Numbered from the stretch's first letter, positions 26,683 to 35,974 are shown. The stretch: 64,000 nt of DNA from Salinibacter grassmerensis (GCF_947077765.1 NZ_CAMTTF010000003.1:186001-250000), one strand, 5' to 3'. The notes: generated by a model not told the origin, from the sequence alone. Numbers and translations: made by a program.

Positions 26683-28977
26683 ATGCCGAAACGCGGTGAT
26701 GGAGCCCTCAGTGACCAATCGACGACAGCCTCTCAGACCGGGGCGTCCTCTCCAGACCGATCGTTAGACGAGCAGGCTGTCGAGGCGTTTGAGATCGTCC
26801 AGCGGCGTGTTGACCGGGACGTGAGCCCCGAGCGCCTTCGCGGATTCTTGCAGGTGAAGACGGTTACCCCGGATACCATCCTCGGTCTCCTGGCCGACTA
26901 TGGGCGCGCCCGTGGCCTGGTCATGAAGCCCCGGGCCCTTTCCCCCTCCGATGTGCTCAAGGCGGCGGCCCCCGGCGATTTGGTGCTCATGCCGGATCGG
27001 AATCTCGGGGTGGTGGAGGAGACCCGCACCAGCGTCCTCTCCGTACGCAGCTTTGGGCGGGATGAGGTGCAACGTGTAGGCCCGGACGCTTTGACAGGAC
27101 CCGACGGGGCGGTGTCTCTTCTCCACATCGAGGGGGAGACGCCTCATTTTCTCAACAGCGAACGGCGGTCCTCGTCGGGTTCGGACGTCCGCTCCGCAGA
27201 ATACATCCACGACCCGCACGACCACCGTGAGAACATCCAGGAGACCTTCGCCAGTCTCCTCAGCCTGCTGGGCGACGAGGACAAGGACCTCGTCACGGTA
27301 GCGGTCTACGCCGCCATGGTGGCGATCTTCTCGCTCACGGTTCCTCTTGCGTCGCAGGGCATCATCGACTCGGTGTCGCTGGGCACGTTCACCAATCAGA
27401 TCGTGGTGCTTTGCTTCGCGATCACCGTGGGGCTGTTGCTCTACGGGGGCTTCGACATTCTGAAGTACTACACGGTGGACATGCTTCAGCGTCGCCTCTT
27501 TGCCTCCACGTCCATGGAGATGGCCTACCGACTGCCCCTCATGAAACGGTCGGAGCTAGAGGGGGAGTACGGACCGGCCCTGGTCAACCGGTTCTTCGAC
27601 GTGGTCTCGATGCAGAAGAGCCTGTCGAAGATTCTTCTGGACGGGATGGTGTACGCACTCATCGCGCTGGTGAGCCTCATCCTGCTCACGGTGTACAGCT
27701 CCTTTTTCCTGATTGTGGGCCTGATGGCCGTCTTATTTACCCCGGTACTCATTTGGGGGCTGGGCCGAAGGGGCCTGCGAACAAGCATCGAACAGTCGAG
27801 CTTCAAGTACGCCACGGCCCACTGGTTGGAAGACCTCGCCCGGTGCCAGCAAAGCTTCAAGCTGAACGGGTCCCCGTCATATGTGCACGCCCGCACCGAC
27901 CGGCTCGCCTCCGACTACGTCCGGGCCCGCGGCAACCACTTCCGAATTTTTGGGCGTCAGCTTGCGGCCGCGGCGGCCTTCCGGGCCATCATCGTGGGTC
28001 TCGCCCTCGGGATTGGCGGGTACCTGGTCACGCAGGGCGACATCACGCTTGGCCAGTTCGTTGCGGCGGAGCTTCTGATCGTCTACCTCACCAACAACGG
28101 CTTCAGCCTGGTTCAGCTTTTCGCGTCCGGGTATGACCTGCTGACGGCGATCAGCAAGATCCTGCACGTCACCGAAAAGCCCCTGGAGGAGGTCGGCGGC
28201 GAGGAGGTACCCCCCGAATCCGGCCCCGCCTCGCTTCGCTTGCGCAACGTCACCGTCGGGTACGAGGACGCCTCGCCGGCACTCAGCGAGGTCTCGTTCG
28301 ACGTAGCGCCGGGCGAACACCTGTGCATCGTTGGGAACAGTGGGGCCGGAAAGACAACTCTCACGCAGGCCCTCGTGCGAATGCATGATCTCGATCAGGG
28401 TCAGATCATGTTCGACGGGCACGACATCGCCCGCCTCGATCCGCAGGCGTACCGGAGCGTCGTGGGCCTGGCCCTGTCCAATGATGAATTGTTCAAGGGC
28501 ACGGTGGAGGAAAACATCACCATGGGCCGCTCGCTGAGCTACGCGGACGTGGAGCAGGCCCTCCATCTGTCGTGCCTTGAGGATGCCATTCTGGAGCTTC
28601 CCGACGGACTGCAGACCCCCATCACGTCTGCGGGCCTCGCACTTCCGCAGGGAATGGTCCGGCGCATTATGATCGCGCGGGCGGTGATCGGGGAGCCTCG
28701 GCTGCTGATTCTGGACGAGCCGTTGAACGGCATCGAGGACCCGGTGAAGAAGACCCTGGCCGACCGGCTGTACGATCACGACGCGTGGACCATCGTCTCC
28801 GCGGCCGACGACAACCCGACGGCCGTGCGCCGGGCCGATCAGGTTCTTGTGCTGGAGCAGGGAGAGATCGTGTGGCGGGGCGCAGCGGATCAGCTGAGCA
28901 ACGAGTCCGATGACTTCCTCCGGCGGCACTTTTCCCGCTTCGTTTCGACAATACAGGACGACGGGGTCCCGTCCTGA
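26683..28977 (+). CDS. Type I secretion-like ABC transporter with degenerate ATPase motifs
   Basis: 764-aa half transporter, first gene of an ABC-HlyD-TolC operon. The N-terminal ~190 residues form a soluble domain that is not a C39 peptidase (no catalytic Cys/His pair seen). Five or six membrane helices follow (about 200-490), then an ATPase domain. Walker A GNSGAGKTT (near 551) and Walker B LLILDEP with catalytic Glu (679) are intact. The signature LSGGQ is LPQGM (near 654), the Q-loop Gln is Ser (near 597), and the H-loop His is Asp (near 709). A homodimer would thus have two non-consensus sites. It probably powers or gates export through the two partners; the cargo is unknown. Confidence 0.85.
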   Translation: MPKRGDGALSDQSTTASQTGASSPDRSLDEQAVEAFEIVQRRVDRDVSPERLRGFLQVKTVTPDTILGLLADYGRARGLVMKPRALSPSDVLKAAAPGDLVLMPDRNLGVVEETRTSVLSVRSFGRDEVQRVGPDALTGPDGAVSLLHIEGETPHFLNSERRSSSGSDVRSAEYIHDPHDHRENIQETFASLLSLLGDEDKDLVTVAVYAAMVAIFSLTVPLASQGIIDSVSLGTFTNQIVVLCFAITVGLLLYGGFDILKYYTVDMLQRRLFASTSMEMAYRLPLMKRSELEGEYGPALVNRFFDVVSMQKSLSKILLDGMVYALIALVSLILLTVYSSFFLIVGLMAVLFTPVLIWGLGRRGLRTSIEQSSFKYATAHWLEDLARCQQSFKLNGSPSYVHARTDRLASDYVRARGNHFRIFGRQLAAAAAFRAIIVGLALGIGGYLVTQGDITLGQFVAAELLIVYLTNNGFSLVQLFASGYDLLTAISKILHVTEKPLEEVGGEEVPPESGPASLRLRNVTVGYEDASPALSEVSFDVAPGEHLCIVGNSGAGKTTLTQALVRMHDLDQGQIMFDGHDIARLDPQAYRSVVGLALSNDELFKGTVEENITMGRSLSYADVEQALHLSCLEDAILELPDGLQTPITSAGLALPQGMVRRIMIARAVIGEPRLLILDEPLNGIEDPVKKTLADRLYDHDAWTIVSAADDNPTAVRRADQVLVLEQGEIVWRGAADQLSNESDDFLRRHFSRFVSTIQDDGVPS

Positions 28978-29071
28978 GCGGCCCGTTTTGCCCCCCCTTC
29001 CCATTCCCTGCCCAAACTGGGGCGGAACAACATAATTCATCTCTTCCTTCCGGCCCAAACGCTTGCCCAAT

Positions 29072-30367
29072 ATGAGCGCTGACCGTCCCGACTCGGACTC
29101 CTCTCCGGATGCACTGCCTCCTGCATGGGAACGGCAATGGCTGCAGCCAACGGCTAAGATGGACGCGCCCACGAACCTGGGGCGCACGAGTGCCCTCGAG
29201 GCGGCCCAGTCCCCCGCAATCACGCGCTCGATTCTCGTCGTCTCGGCGTTTTTTCTCGTCGCCCTGGGGGTGGCGCTGACATTCATTCCGTGGCGCCAGA
29301 CGGTCTCCGGCAGCGGTGAGGTGACGGCGTACGCCCCGGAGGCCCGTCCCCGAACCGTTGAGTCCCGGATCTCGGGCCGCGTCACCGACTGGCACGTCGT
29401 CGAGGGGGACGAGGTGGCGGAAGGGGACACCATTGCGGTGTTGGGGGATCTGGGCTCCTCCTACCTAGACGACCAGTTTGCGGACCGGGTGGCCGAACAG
29501 CGGACCAACAAACTCAATGGACTGCGCCTGGAGGTGGAGCAGGCCCGCCAGAAACTTGCCCAGGCCCGCCAGAAACGACGGTCCGCCGAGGCAAAGGTTG
29601 AAAACGCCGCCCTGGGCATATCGACGGCCCGCACCCGGCTCGCCCGCATCGAGGACCTGCAGAGCGACGGCATCTCGTCCGTCCGGGACCTGGAGACCGC
29701 CCGGCTCAAATTTCGGAAGGCACGGACCGACTCGGTCGCCGCCGCGGCGGACCTGGCCGCGGCACGCCGGGCCGTTGAGTCGGCTCGCCTCAACGTGGAC
29801 CGGAAGGAGCAGAAGCTGGGGGCTCAGCAGGCTGCGCTCAGCCGCAAGGTTGACAATGCCCGGGAGCGCGCGTCCAACGCCGTGGTCCGTGCGCCCATCG
29901 GCGGAACAGTGTCCAGCATCAACCGCGTGGGGCCGGGCCAGACGGTCAAGAAAGGGACCTCCCTCGCAACGGTCGCCCCCGAGACGGACGACCGGGCCGC
30001 GGAGCTCTTTGTGAGCAGCATCGGCGCCTCCCTCGTCGAGCCGGGCCGGCAGGTCCAACTGCAATTCTCCGGGTTCCCTGCCCTCCAGTTTTCGGGGCTG
30101 CCCGACGTCTCCACCGGTACCTTCAGGGGAACCGTCCGCTTCATCGATCCCATCGGAGATGGGTCCGGCCGCTTCCGGATGCTGGTCGTCCCGGACACGA
30201 CCACAGACGACTCCAGCTGGCCCAGTCCTGAATACCTCCGTCAGGGCGCGCCGGCAAAGGGGGCCGTACTGCTGTCCAACGTGTCGCTCGGGTACGAAAT
30301 CTGGCGCCGCATGAACGGCCTCCCCCCGCAGCTCTCCACGCAACAAGGGGCGGCCTCGGCGAAGTAG
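29072..30367 (+). CDS. HlyD-family membrane fusion protein
   Basis: 431-aa periplasmic adaptor linking the inner-membrane ABC exporter to TolC. One membrane helix (about residues 48-70) is followed by the first half of the biotinyl/lipoyl domain (SRISGRVTDWHVVEGDEVAEGDTIAVLGD), a long coiled-coil hairpin rich in Ala/Arg/Glu (about 130-265), the second lipoyl half (VRAPIGGTVSSINRVGPGQTVKKG), and a beta-barrel domain. ATG 29072 is chosen; an in-frame TTG lies three codons earlier. It starts 94 bases after the ABC gene and precedes the TolC-like gene by 52 bases. Confidence 0.9.
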   Translation: MSADRPDSDSSPDALPPAWERQWLQPTAKMDAPTNLGRTSALEAAQSPAITRSILVVSAFFLVALGVALTFIPWRQTVSGSGEVTAYAPEARPRTVESRISGRVTDWHVVEGDEVAEGDTIAVLGDLGSSYLDDQFADRVAEQRTNKLNGLRLEVEQARQKLAQARQKRRSAEAKVENAALGISTARTRLARIEDLQSDGISSVRDLETARLKFRKARTDSVAAAADLAAARRAVESARLNVDRKEQKLGAQQAALSRKVDNARERASNAVVRAPIGGTVSSINRVGPGQTVKKGTSLATVAPETDDRAAELFVSSIGASLVEPGRQVQLQFSGFPALQFSGLPDVSTGTFRGTVRFIDPIGDGSGRFRMLVVPDTTTDDSSWPSPEYLRQGAPAKGAVLLSNVSLGYEIWRRMNGLPPQLSTQQGAASAK

Positions 30368-30419
30368 ACCGCCGGAAGCACCCCGACTGCCTCGCACATC
30401 CCAACTCCCCCCAACCCGG

Positions 30420-31913
30420 ATGACCGTTCGCGCTCTGGTCCTCATTCTCGCGTTCGCCCCGATTGGGGCGGTGGCTCAGGACCCCGGCATGCCGGCACGA
30501 GGCAACGACACGAACGCCGCCCTCCCCTGCGCGTCGGCGGACGACTGCCCGGTGCTCACCCTGGATGACGTGCGTCGCCGAGTGCTGGCGACCAGTCCGG
30601 CCGCCCGGGCCAATCGGTTGGCAGACGACCGGGCGGCGGCGCGAATCTTGGACGCCCGGGGCGGTTTCGAACCGTCGCTCGTGTCCGGCTACGAGTACAA
30701 GACGCAGGACGGGAAGGACAAACTGAACGTGCTACGAAGCGGGGTCAACTGGCCCCTGAACCTGCCAGCGAGCCCAACCCTCAAGTTCGACTATCGCCGG
30801 GGGCTCGGCTCCAGCATCGATCCGTCGGTGAAAACCTCCCGGGTGGGCGAGACGCGCTTTGGCCTCTCGTTCGCTCCGCTCGGGGGATTTCGGACCGACA
30901 AGTCTCGGGCCGCACTCGACAAGGCCCGGCTGGCCCCCCGACGGGCCGACGCCCTGCAGGCCAGAAAGCGAAACCTGTTGCTGTTGAAGGCCTCTCGGGC
31001 CTTCTGGGACTGGGTGAAGGCCCGCCAGACCCTGGAGGTGAGCCGCGGGCTGCTTCAGCTGGCCGAGCGGCGCCAGACCCTGGTCACAAAAGAAGCACGG
31101 GCCGGCGAAATTCCGGCGGTTGACAGCATCGACGCGGCCCGGACGACCGCCAGCCGCCAGGCAACGCTGGAGAAGGCGCGACGGACTGCGCGCGAGAAGC
31201 GCATCAAGCTCGCCACGTTTCTGTGGGACGAAGACGGCTCCCCGGCGTCGTTCCGGTACGCGCCCCCGGACTTGGACATGCCCGCCCCCGTCGACACCAC
31301 CCAGCAGTCGGATGCCGTGGAGAGGGCCCTTACGCGCCGCCCCATGTTGCGGGTGATGGACCTCAAGCGCCAAAAGACCGAAATCGAGCAGCGACTGGCC
31401 CAGGAGCAGCTCCGTCCCAAGGTCAAACTTGAGGCCCAGGCCGTATCGTACACGGACAGCCCGTTGAACATTTCGGATGTCAAGGTAGGCTTCGAGGTGG
31501 ACCAGCCGTTCTTTTTCCGGGGCCGACGCAGCGACGTGCAGGAAACCGAAATTGCGCTGCGCGACCTTGAACTGAAGCGGGATGCCGCCAGGCGGACAGT
31601 GCGGGCGGATGTGGAGTCGGCCCTCGCCGCTCTGACGCAGTCTCACCGCCGGGCTCGGTCGGCGCAGCGCAACGAGCAGCTCGCCGAGCAGCTCCGACGA
31701 GCAGAGCAGCGCCGCTTCGAGCAAGGACAGGGCACCCTATTTGTGCTCAACAAGCGGGAGCAGTCCCTGGCGAAGGCACGGAAGCAGTTCATCGCCGCCA
31801 AGATTAGCACCCTGAAGGCCCGCGCGACCTACCAGTGGGCCACCGGCACCATCGGAGACCCGTACGTTGACAGTGGCCTGCAAAATGAGCAGAAGGACTC
31901 CGTGCGAGAATAG
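30420..31913 (+). CDS. TolC-family outer-membrane efflux protein
   Basis: 497-aa outer-membrane channel component. A short signal peptide (MTVRALVLILAFAPIGAVAQ) is followed by two repeated OEP-type halves: long helices with NLLLLKASRAFWDWVKARQTLEVSR and DLELKRDAARRTVRADVESALAALTQ, and strands such as PSLVSGYEYKTQDG and KVKLEAQAVSYTDSP that would build the barrel. It completes the tripartite exporter begun at 26683. The Cys-containing linker just after the signal (ALPCASADDCPV) is unusual for TolC proteins. Confidence 0.9.
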   Translation: MTVRALVLILAFAPIGAVAQDPGMPARGNDTNAALPCASADDCPVLTLDDVRRRVLATSPAARANRLADDRAAARILDARGGFEPSLVSGYEYKTQDGKDKLNVLRSGVNWPLNLPASPTLKFDYRRGLGSSIDPSVKTSRVGETRFGLSFAPLGGFRTDKSRAALDKARLAPRRADALQARKRNLLLLKASRAFWDWVKARQTLEVSRGLLQLAERRQTLVTKEARAGEIPAVDSIDAARTTASRQATLEKARRTAREKRIKLATFLWDEDGSPASFRYAPPDLDMPAPVDTTQQSDAVERALTRRPMLRVMDLKRQKTEIEQRLAQEQLRPKVKLEAQAVSYTDSPLNISDVKVGFEVDQPFFFRGRRSDVQETEIALRDLELKRDAARRTVRADVESALAALTQSHRRARSAQRNEQLAEQLRRAEQRRFEQGQGTLFVLNKREQSLAKARKQFIAAKISTLKARATYQWATGTIGDPYVDSGLQNEQKDSVRE

Positions 31914-32006
31914 CCTCTTCCTGCTCTCCCCCGAAAGGCACATCCCCCGAACGAAGGCTGCTCCACGCAGCCGATACGAAAATCCTCTTCTCATACAGCC
32001 AATGTT

Positions 32007-32144
32007 ATGACGCTCGCCTTCATTAGTCTTATAGCCATCACACTTGGAATCGTACTCGTCTTTGGCCTCGGCTTTGGCGCCATGTACGTCCTGTGGACAC
32101 TGCTTCAGCCCCCCGAGACTCCAGATGACTCCGAGGAGAATTGA
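32007..32144 (+). CDS. Small single-pass membrane protein (45 aa)
   Basis: A 45-codon frame starting at ATG 32007, 93 bases after the TolC-like gene. Residues 3-33 form one long hydrophobic helix (AFISLIAITLGIVLVFGLGF, then AMYVLWTLL), and the last 12 residues are acidic (PPETPDDSEEN). A helix plus an acidic cytoplasmic tail and clean start/stop suggest a real small membrane protein. No family is recognised. It may belong to the export operon or be independent. Confidence 0.55.
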   Translation: MTLAFISLIAITLGIVLVFGLGFGAMYVLWTLLQPPETPDDSEEN

Positions 32145-32283
32145 GAATACAGGCGGGCCTCTTCTGCCCACGTAGACCCTACTGGAAGACCGCCTTCCGT
32201 CCAAAAACCGAAACCACGGGAGCGGCGCAGTTCGGATCCCCGGCCGTATACTATGTAAATACGAGGTCTTCCTGAGCGCTTTT

Positions 32284-32664
32284 TTAGGTTTCACCGCCGC
32301 CATCGTTATCGGTGTCGTCACAGAGGACGGCGGGGTCACGCTGGGTCTCCTCGTAGGTGATGGTCCGACCCTTCGGAAACGTAATGTCCATCGTCTGCTC
32401 GTCCACCCGCTCCACCATCCACTCGGTTCCTTGCCGAAATTGGATCTTGTCGTTCTCGTACTGAACGGAGGAGGGATACATCATGCAATTCCCTTCCTCC
32501 CCCACACGCCACGTTTCGATCCACTGGTCTTCAATGCGGAGATAGACTGTGTACTTCTCTCCCTCCCGCTGAAAGTCGTGCTTCAGCGTCTGGGCCTCGG
32601 CAGTCGGCACCGTAGCAAATGCGAACAGGGCAGCGTAGAGGAGGCACTGGAGAAACCGGGTCAC
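32284..32664 (-). CDS. Secreted hypothetical protein
   Basis: 126-aa product from GTG 32664. The N-terminus is a clear signal peptide (RFLQCLLYAALFAFATVPTAEAQ). The mature part is rich in strands and aromatic residues (YTVYLRIEDQWIETWRV, QFRQGTEWMVERV) with two cysteines (NCMMYP and VLCDD) that could form a disulphide, and an acidic Asp/Gly tail. No family is recognised. The frame extends to a TTG at 32730, but that would put 22 charged residues before the signal. It is followed by no gene on its strand for 370 bases; the small membrane gene faces it. Confidence 0.65.
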   Translation of the reverse strand: MTRFLQCLLYAALFAFATVPTAEAQTLKHDFQREGEKYTVYLRIEDQWIETWRVGEEGNCMMYPSSVQYENDKIQFRQGTEWMVERVDEQTMDITFPKGRTITYEETQRDPAVLCDDTDNDGGGET

Positions 32665-33493
32665 GATACGAAGCTGTGTGTCGGGAGGTGAGGATCGGCG
32701 GGGTTCCGTGTCGCGGTTCCGATGCACCAAGACGTGTTCTTGACGAATGCCGTCTCGGAAGATTCTGACAAACTGGATTGGAAGAACGGTTTGTGCCTCT
32801 GAAGAACCGCGACTGTAGGCTTTGTGTAGTAGTTAGGAGCACGTCGCGCCAGCAAAATTGCTCCGTCGTATCAACGGCCGAACGTAATAGAATTGGAAGC
32901 CCTGGTCTAAATCGGAAATCGCGAAGATCTGAGACATCTCTAGACCCCGATTTGTACCCGAGGATCTGAGTTCACGTACTGTATGGGAATCCCGTAGGGC
33001 TCCGTGGCGGAAAACAATCGCGCCTCACTCTCCCTGTTTTCCTCGCCCTTCCTTCTTCTAAGGGGTAGTAAGCTGTCTCGAAGTCAATCGCGTCGACCCA
33101 TAAGAGAAGAAGCCCCCACGAAGGAGACGATCTGGGGGGCTTTAAGCCTTGCGGAAACGACGCACGACAGGGGACTTGGAATGAAGCTCTGCGGTTTCAG
33201 TGATCGGGGCCACAATGCCGTTTCGGACGATTCGCCTCCTTTCATCGTGCTCCCCTCCTCCGATGCGTCAGACGATCTAACCCGTCGCCACGGCCGTGAC
33301 CATTGTGATGTGCCTTCCCTTAGGCCATCCGCATGGACTTCGGCAAGAGCGCCTCAGACAACACAGACGAAGATCACCAGGTATTGCTACTTTGCCGCGG
33401 AGCCCAGATGGAAGAACTCCTGCTTACTGTATACAAAAGGGATCAAGAAGAGAGGACTTCTACGTCCGCGGAAGAAGTAGACCCGAAAAGCAG
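32665..33493 (+). other. Long stretch without a convincing gene
   Basis: About 830 bases of lower GC than the neighbours. The longest frames (for example a GTG-started frame 33004-33480, and one at 33333-33518) have Ser/Arg-rich, basic translations unlike the acidic proteins around them, so I do not call them. A terminator-like hairpin lies at 33110-33142. No tRNA, rRNA, tmRNA or RNase P signature was found. It could be decayed DNA or carry a small RNA upstream of the hairpin. Confidence 0.5.
33110..33142 (+). terminator. Terminator-like GC hairpin in a gene-free stretch
   Basis: Arms AAGCCCCC (33110-33117) and GGGGGCTT (33135-33142) pair perfectly around a 17-base loop and are followed by TAAGCC rather than a T run. 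It could end a short transcript on either strand, since the arm ends are A-rich on one side and T-rich on the other. No gene is close enough to assign. Confidence 0.35.
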
Positions 33494-33838
33494 TCAGTCT
33501 TCTTCGGACTGGACGTGAAGCTCGTGCCGCTCCGTATCTACCTCAATGCCGGGGTCGTCGACCGACGCGAGGGCCGATTCCAGGTCCAGATCGGGACGGG
33601 GAAGCCCCGCCACCACGAGCGTCCAGAAGTCGGCGTCGTAGCTTCGAGGATCAATGGCCGCGGCGCCGGTCGTGATGTCAACCTGTAGTGCCAACCGGAG
33701 GGCCCCGGTCTCGGCGTCTCGGTAGGTCGTCGTAAAAAGATGCTCCTCGCTACGGGTCGTCTCTACCCGGAGGTCGTCTCCCTCCTCGGAGGTCACGAGG
33801 CTCTCTCCCACGGCGATCTCAGTCGGTTCGTCGGGCAT
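33494..33838 (-). CDS. Acidic hypothetical protein
   Basis: 114-aa very acidic cytoplasmic protein (DEPTEIAVGESL, SEEGDDLRVETTRSEE) without signal or membrane segments. Pattern: several amphipathic strands in the first 70 residues (HLFTTTYRDAETGALRLALQVDI), then a helix (DADFWTLVVAGLPRPDLDLESALA). No family is recognised. The ATG at 33838 faces the cytidine deaminase gene across 160 bases. Confidence 0.6.
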   Translation of the reverse strand: MPDEPTEIAVGESLVTSEEGDDLRVETTRSEEHLFTTTYRDAETGALRLALQVDITTGAAAIDPRSYDADFWTLVVAGLPRPDLDLESALASVDDPGIEVDTERHELHVQSEED

Positions 33839-33998
33839 GCGGCAGCGGGTATTTTGGGGGAGTGTATTGGTTTAAAACGTAAGCACCAGCCGGTTCGACC
33901 GAAAGGTCGCCCCGCGCTCGTCTCTGGTCCAAAACGGAACCTCCCCCCGTTTTCATCGATTCCCACCGGTCCAATTTGTCAATTCCGCCCCCCGGCCT

Positions 33999-34802
33999 AT
34001 GCCCCTACCTGACTCCGCCCTCGATCCGCTTCGCCGCCGGGCGCGTGAGCTTCTCCCCCGCGCCCACGTGCCATTTTCCGATGCCTCTGCGGCGGCTGTA
34101 CTCCTTCTGGACGACGGCAACTGGATTCCAGGGGTCCGCCTGGAGAGCGCCTCCTACTCCCTTACCATTCCGGCACTGCTCAATGCCTACACCACGGCCG
34201 TCGCCCTCGGTCGCGAAACGTCGATCGCGGCCTTTGTGCTCTCACGCCCCTTTCGCCGAGAAGAAGCCCTCTACGTTGAGGACTTGCCCCAGGGCCCCTT
34301 CAAGCCGGCCGCCGATGACGCCTGGATTCGAGGCGCGGGACAAAACAGCACGCTGCCCACTGTGCAGTCTCCAGTCCCCCCAGGCCTCGACGTCTCCATC
34401 GACGAGACAGAGGACGGCGTTCAGGCGGTCCGCCACGTGTCGCAGCGGGCCCATGTGCCGTCCTCCGGCTACCCCGTGGGGGCCATTCTTGATACCCAAG
34501 AAGGCCCCTTCGTGCCGGGCGTCAACGTAGAGCACCCGGACTGGGCCCGGATCCTCTGTGCCGAGCGGAATGCCCTGGGGACCCTGCAGTCGTACGCGCT
34601 TCCGTCGCCGCGTCACCTCTACCTCACGTGCGAGGACGACGCTAACGGCACGCCGTGTGGGGCCTGCCGGCAGCTCCTCGCGGAACTCGCTCCCGAAGCG
34701 ACGCTTTGGATGGATCGACACGGTGCCCCCCCCGAGCGCTCCAGCGTGTCGGCCCTGCTACCGGGTTCGTTCCAGGGTCGAGCCCTGCTCGGCGCCTCAT
34801 AA
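33999..34802 (+). CDS. cdd: Two-domain cytidine deaminase with the active site in the C-terminal half
   Basis: Deaminates cytidine/deoxycytidine to uridine forms in pyrimidine salvage. The 267-aa product has two CDA folds. The C-terminal one carries the zinc site: Cys187-Ala-Glu189 in RILCAERNAL, and Cys220 and Cys223 in TPCGACRQLL. The N-terminal one keeps the strand-helix pattern (VRLESASYSLTIPALLNAY) but has no Cys-Ala-Glu, so it is a catalytically dead copy. In E. coli Cdd the order is the reverse, with the active half first. It begins 160 bases from the divergent acidic protein. Confidence 0.85.
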   Translation: MPLPDSALDPLRRRARELLPRAHVPFSDASAAAVLLLDDGNWIPGVRLESASYSLTIPALLNAYTTAVALGRETSIAAFVLSRPFRREEALYVEDLPQGPFKPAADDAWIRGAGQNSTLPTVQSPVPPGLDVSIDETEDGVQAVRHVSQRAHVPSSGYPVGAILDTQEGPFVPGVNVEHPDWARILCAERNALGTLQSYALPSPRHLYLTCEDDANGTPCGACRQLLAELAPEATLWMDRHGAPPERSSVSALLPGSFQGRALLGAS

Positions 34803-35020
34803 GGCCCTGCAAAGACCCCACCCCGCCCGAATGTCCTCGACACCACGGCAGGCCCGCAACTGAGACGCGCCTGCTCCTCATCGGTCGGGCTGCTGAATGA
34901 CTCCTTCTCAGCGAACCGCCCCCAACGCCCCGCCGGCCCCGTGCGACCAGCTCCCCCACTGTTCACCGGTCCGTCGGTGGAATCTTCGCTCCGGTCGGCG
35001 ATTCACGCGAGTAGTTCTGC

Positions 35021-35974
35021 ATGACCCTATACGTTTTTCTCTTCTTCGCCGGCCTGCTGCTGCTTTATCTGGGTGCCGAGGGCCTCATTCAGGGCGCCTC
35101 CAGCATTGCCCTCCAGTACGGGATCCGCCCCGTCGTCTTGGGACTGACGGTGGTCGCCCTCGGAACGTCGATGCCGGAGTATCTGGTCAACGTGTTTGCG
35201 CTGATATCGGGGGAGTCCCCGCTCGCCATCGGCAACATTATCGGGTCTAACATTAGCAACGTGGCCCTCATCCTTGGGGCGTGTGCCATGGTGCTGCCCC
35301 TCGCCGTCGCGCCCGATGTGTTACGACGCGAGTACCCCGTGATGCTCGGCGTGATGGTGCTTTTTTACCTCTGCGCCCTCGACGGCGTCATCGGTGCCAG
35401 GGACGGCATTGCGATGGTGATCCTACTCTCCGGGCTCGCCGCCTACGTGTTCTACGACGCCCACCAGACCACAAAGGGCACGGTCCTCGAAAGCATGGAG
35501 GGTGAACTCGACTCCGCCGATCCCGAGCTCTCAACCGTGGCCAAGACGGTTTACGTGACTGGCGGCATGGGGGGACTCACGCTCGGGGCGCATCTGATGG
35601 TCGAAAACGCCTTAGCGATCTCGGATGTCCTGAACATCGACCACGTTGTGATCGGCCTGACGGTGGTGGCGATTGGCACGAGCCTGCCCGAGTTGGCGGC
35701 CTCCATGGTGGGCACCTTGAAGAAGGAGGTCGACATGACCGTGGGCAACGTGATTGGGAGCAATCTCTTAAATGTGTTGTTCGTGGTGGGGACGCTGGCC
35801 ATCGCCGAGCCCATCACGGTCGATCCAGAGACAATCCGCCTGCACTTTCCCGTCATGCTGGGATTTTGTGCCCTGGTGGTGCCCCTAACCTGGTGGGATC
35901 AAAAGATTACTCGGGTGGAAGGGGCATTCATGGTGATTGCCTTTCTGGCGTTCATGGTGTTTCTGTATGTGTGA
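35021..35974 (+). CDS. Calcium/sodium antiporter of the CaCA family (YrbG-like)
   Basis: 317-aa cation/Ca2+ exchanger with ten hydrophobic helices and both alpha repeats: VVALGTSMPEYLVNVFA with GNIIGSNISNVALILG in the first half, VVAIGTSLPELAASMVG with GNVIGSNLLNVLFVVG in the second. The conserved Glu of each PE(Y/L) motif, needed for cation binding, is present. The acidic loop (residues 150-170, LESMEGELDSADPE) lies between halves, as in the family. Its last 8 bases overlap the start of the S8 protease gene. Confidence 0.93.
   Translation: MTLYVFLFFAGLLLLYLGAEGLIQGASSIALQYGIRPVVLGLTVVALGTSMPEYLVNVFALISGESPLAIGNIIGSNISNVALILGACAMVLPLAVAPDVLRREYPVMLGVMVLFYLCALDGVIGARDGIAMVILLSGLAAYVFYDAHQTTKGTVLESMEGELDSADPELSTVAKTVYVTGGMGGLTLGAHLMVENALAISDVLNIDHVVIGLTVVAIGTSLPELAASMVGTLKKEVDMTVGNVIGSNLLNVLFVVGTLAIAEPITVDPETIRLHFPVMLGFCALVVPLTWWDQKITRVEGAFMVIAFLAFMVFLYV

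Noticed and set aside
33004-33480. 158-codon GTG-started frame
   Set aside because: Basic, Ser/Arg-rich translation unlike neighbouring acidic proteins, overlapped by the hairpin at 33110; no family pattern.
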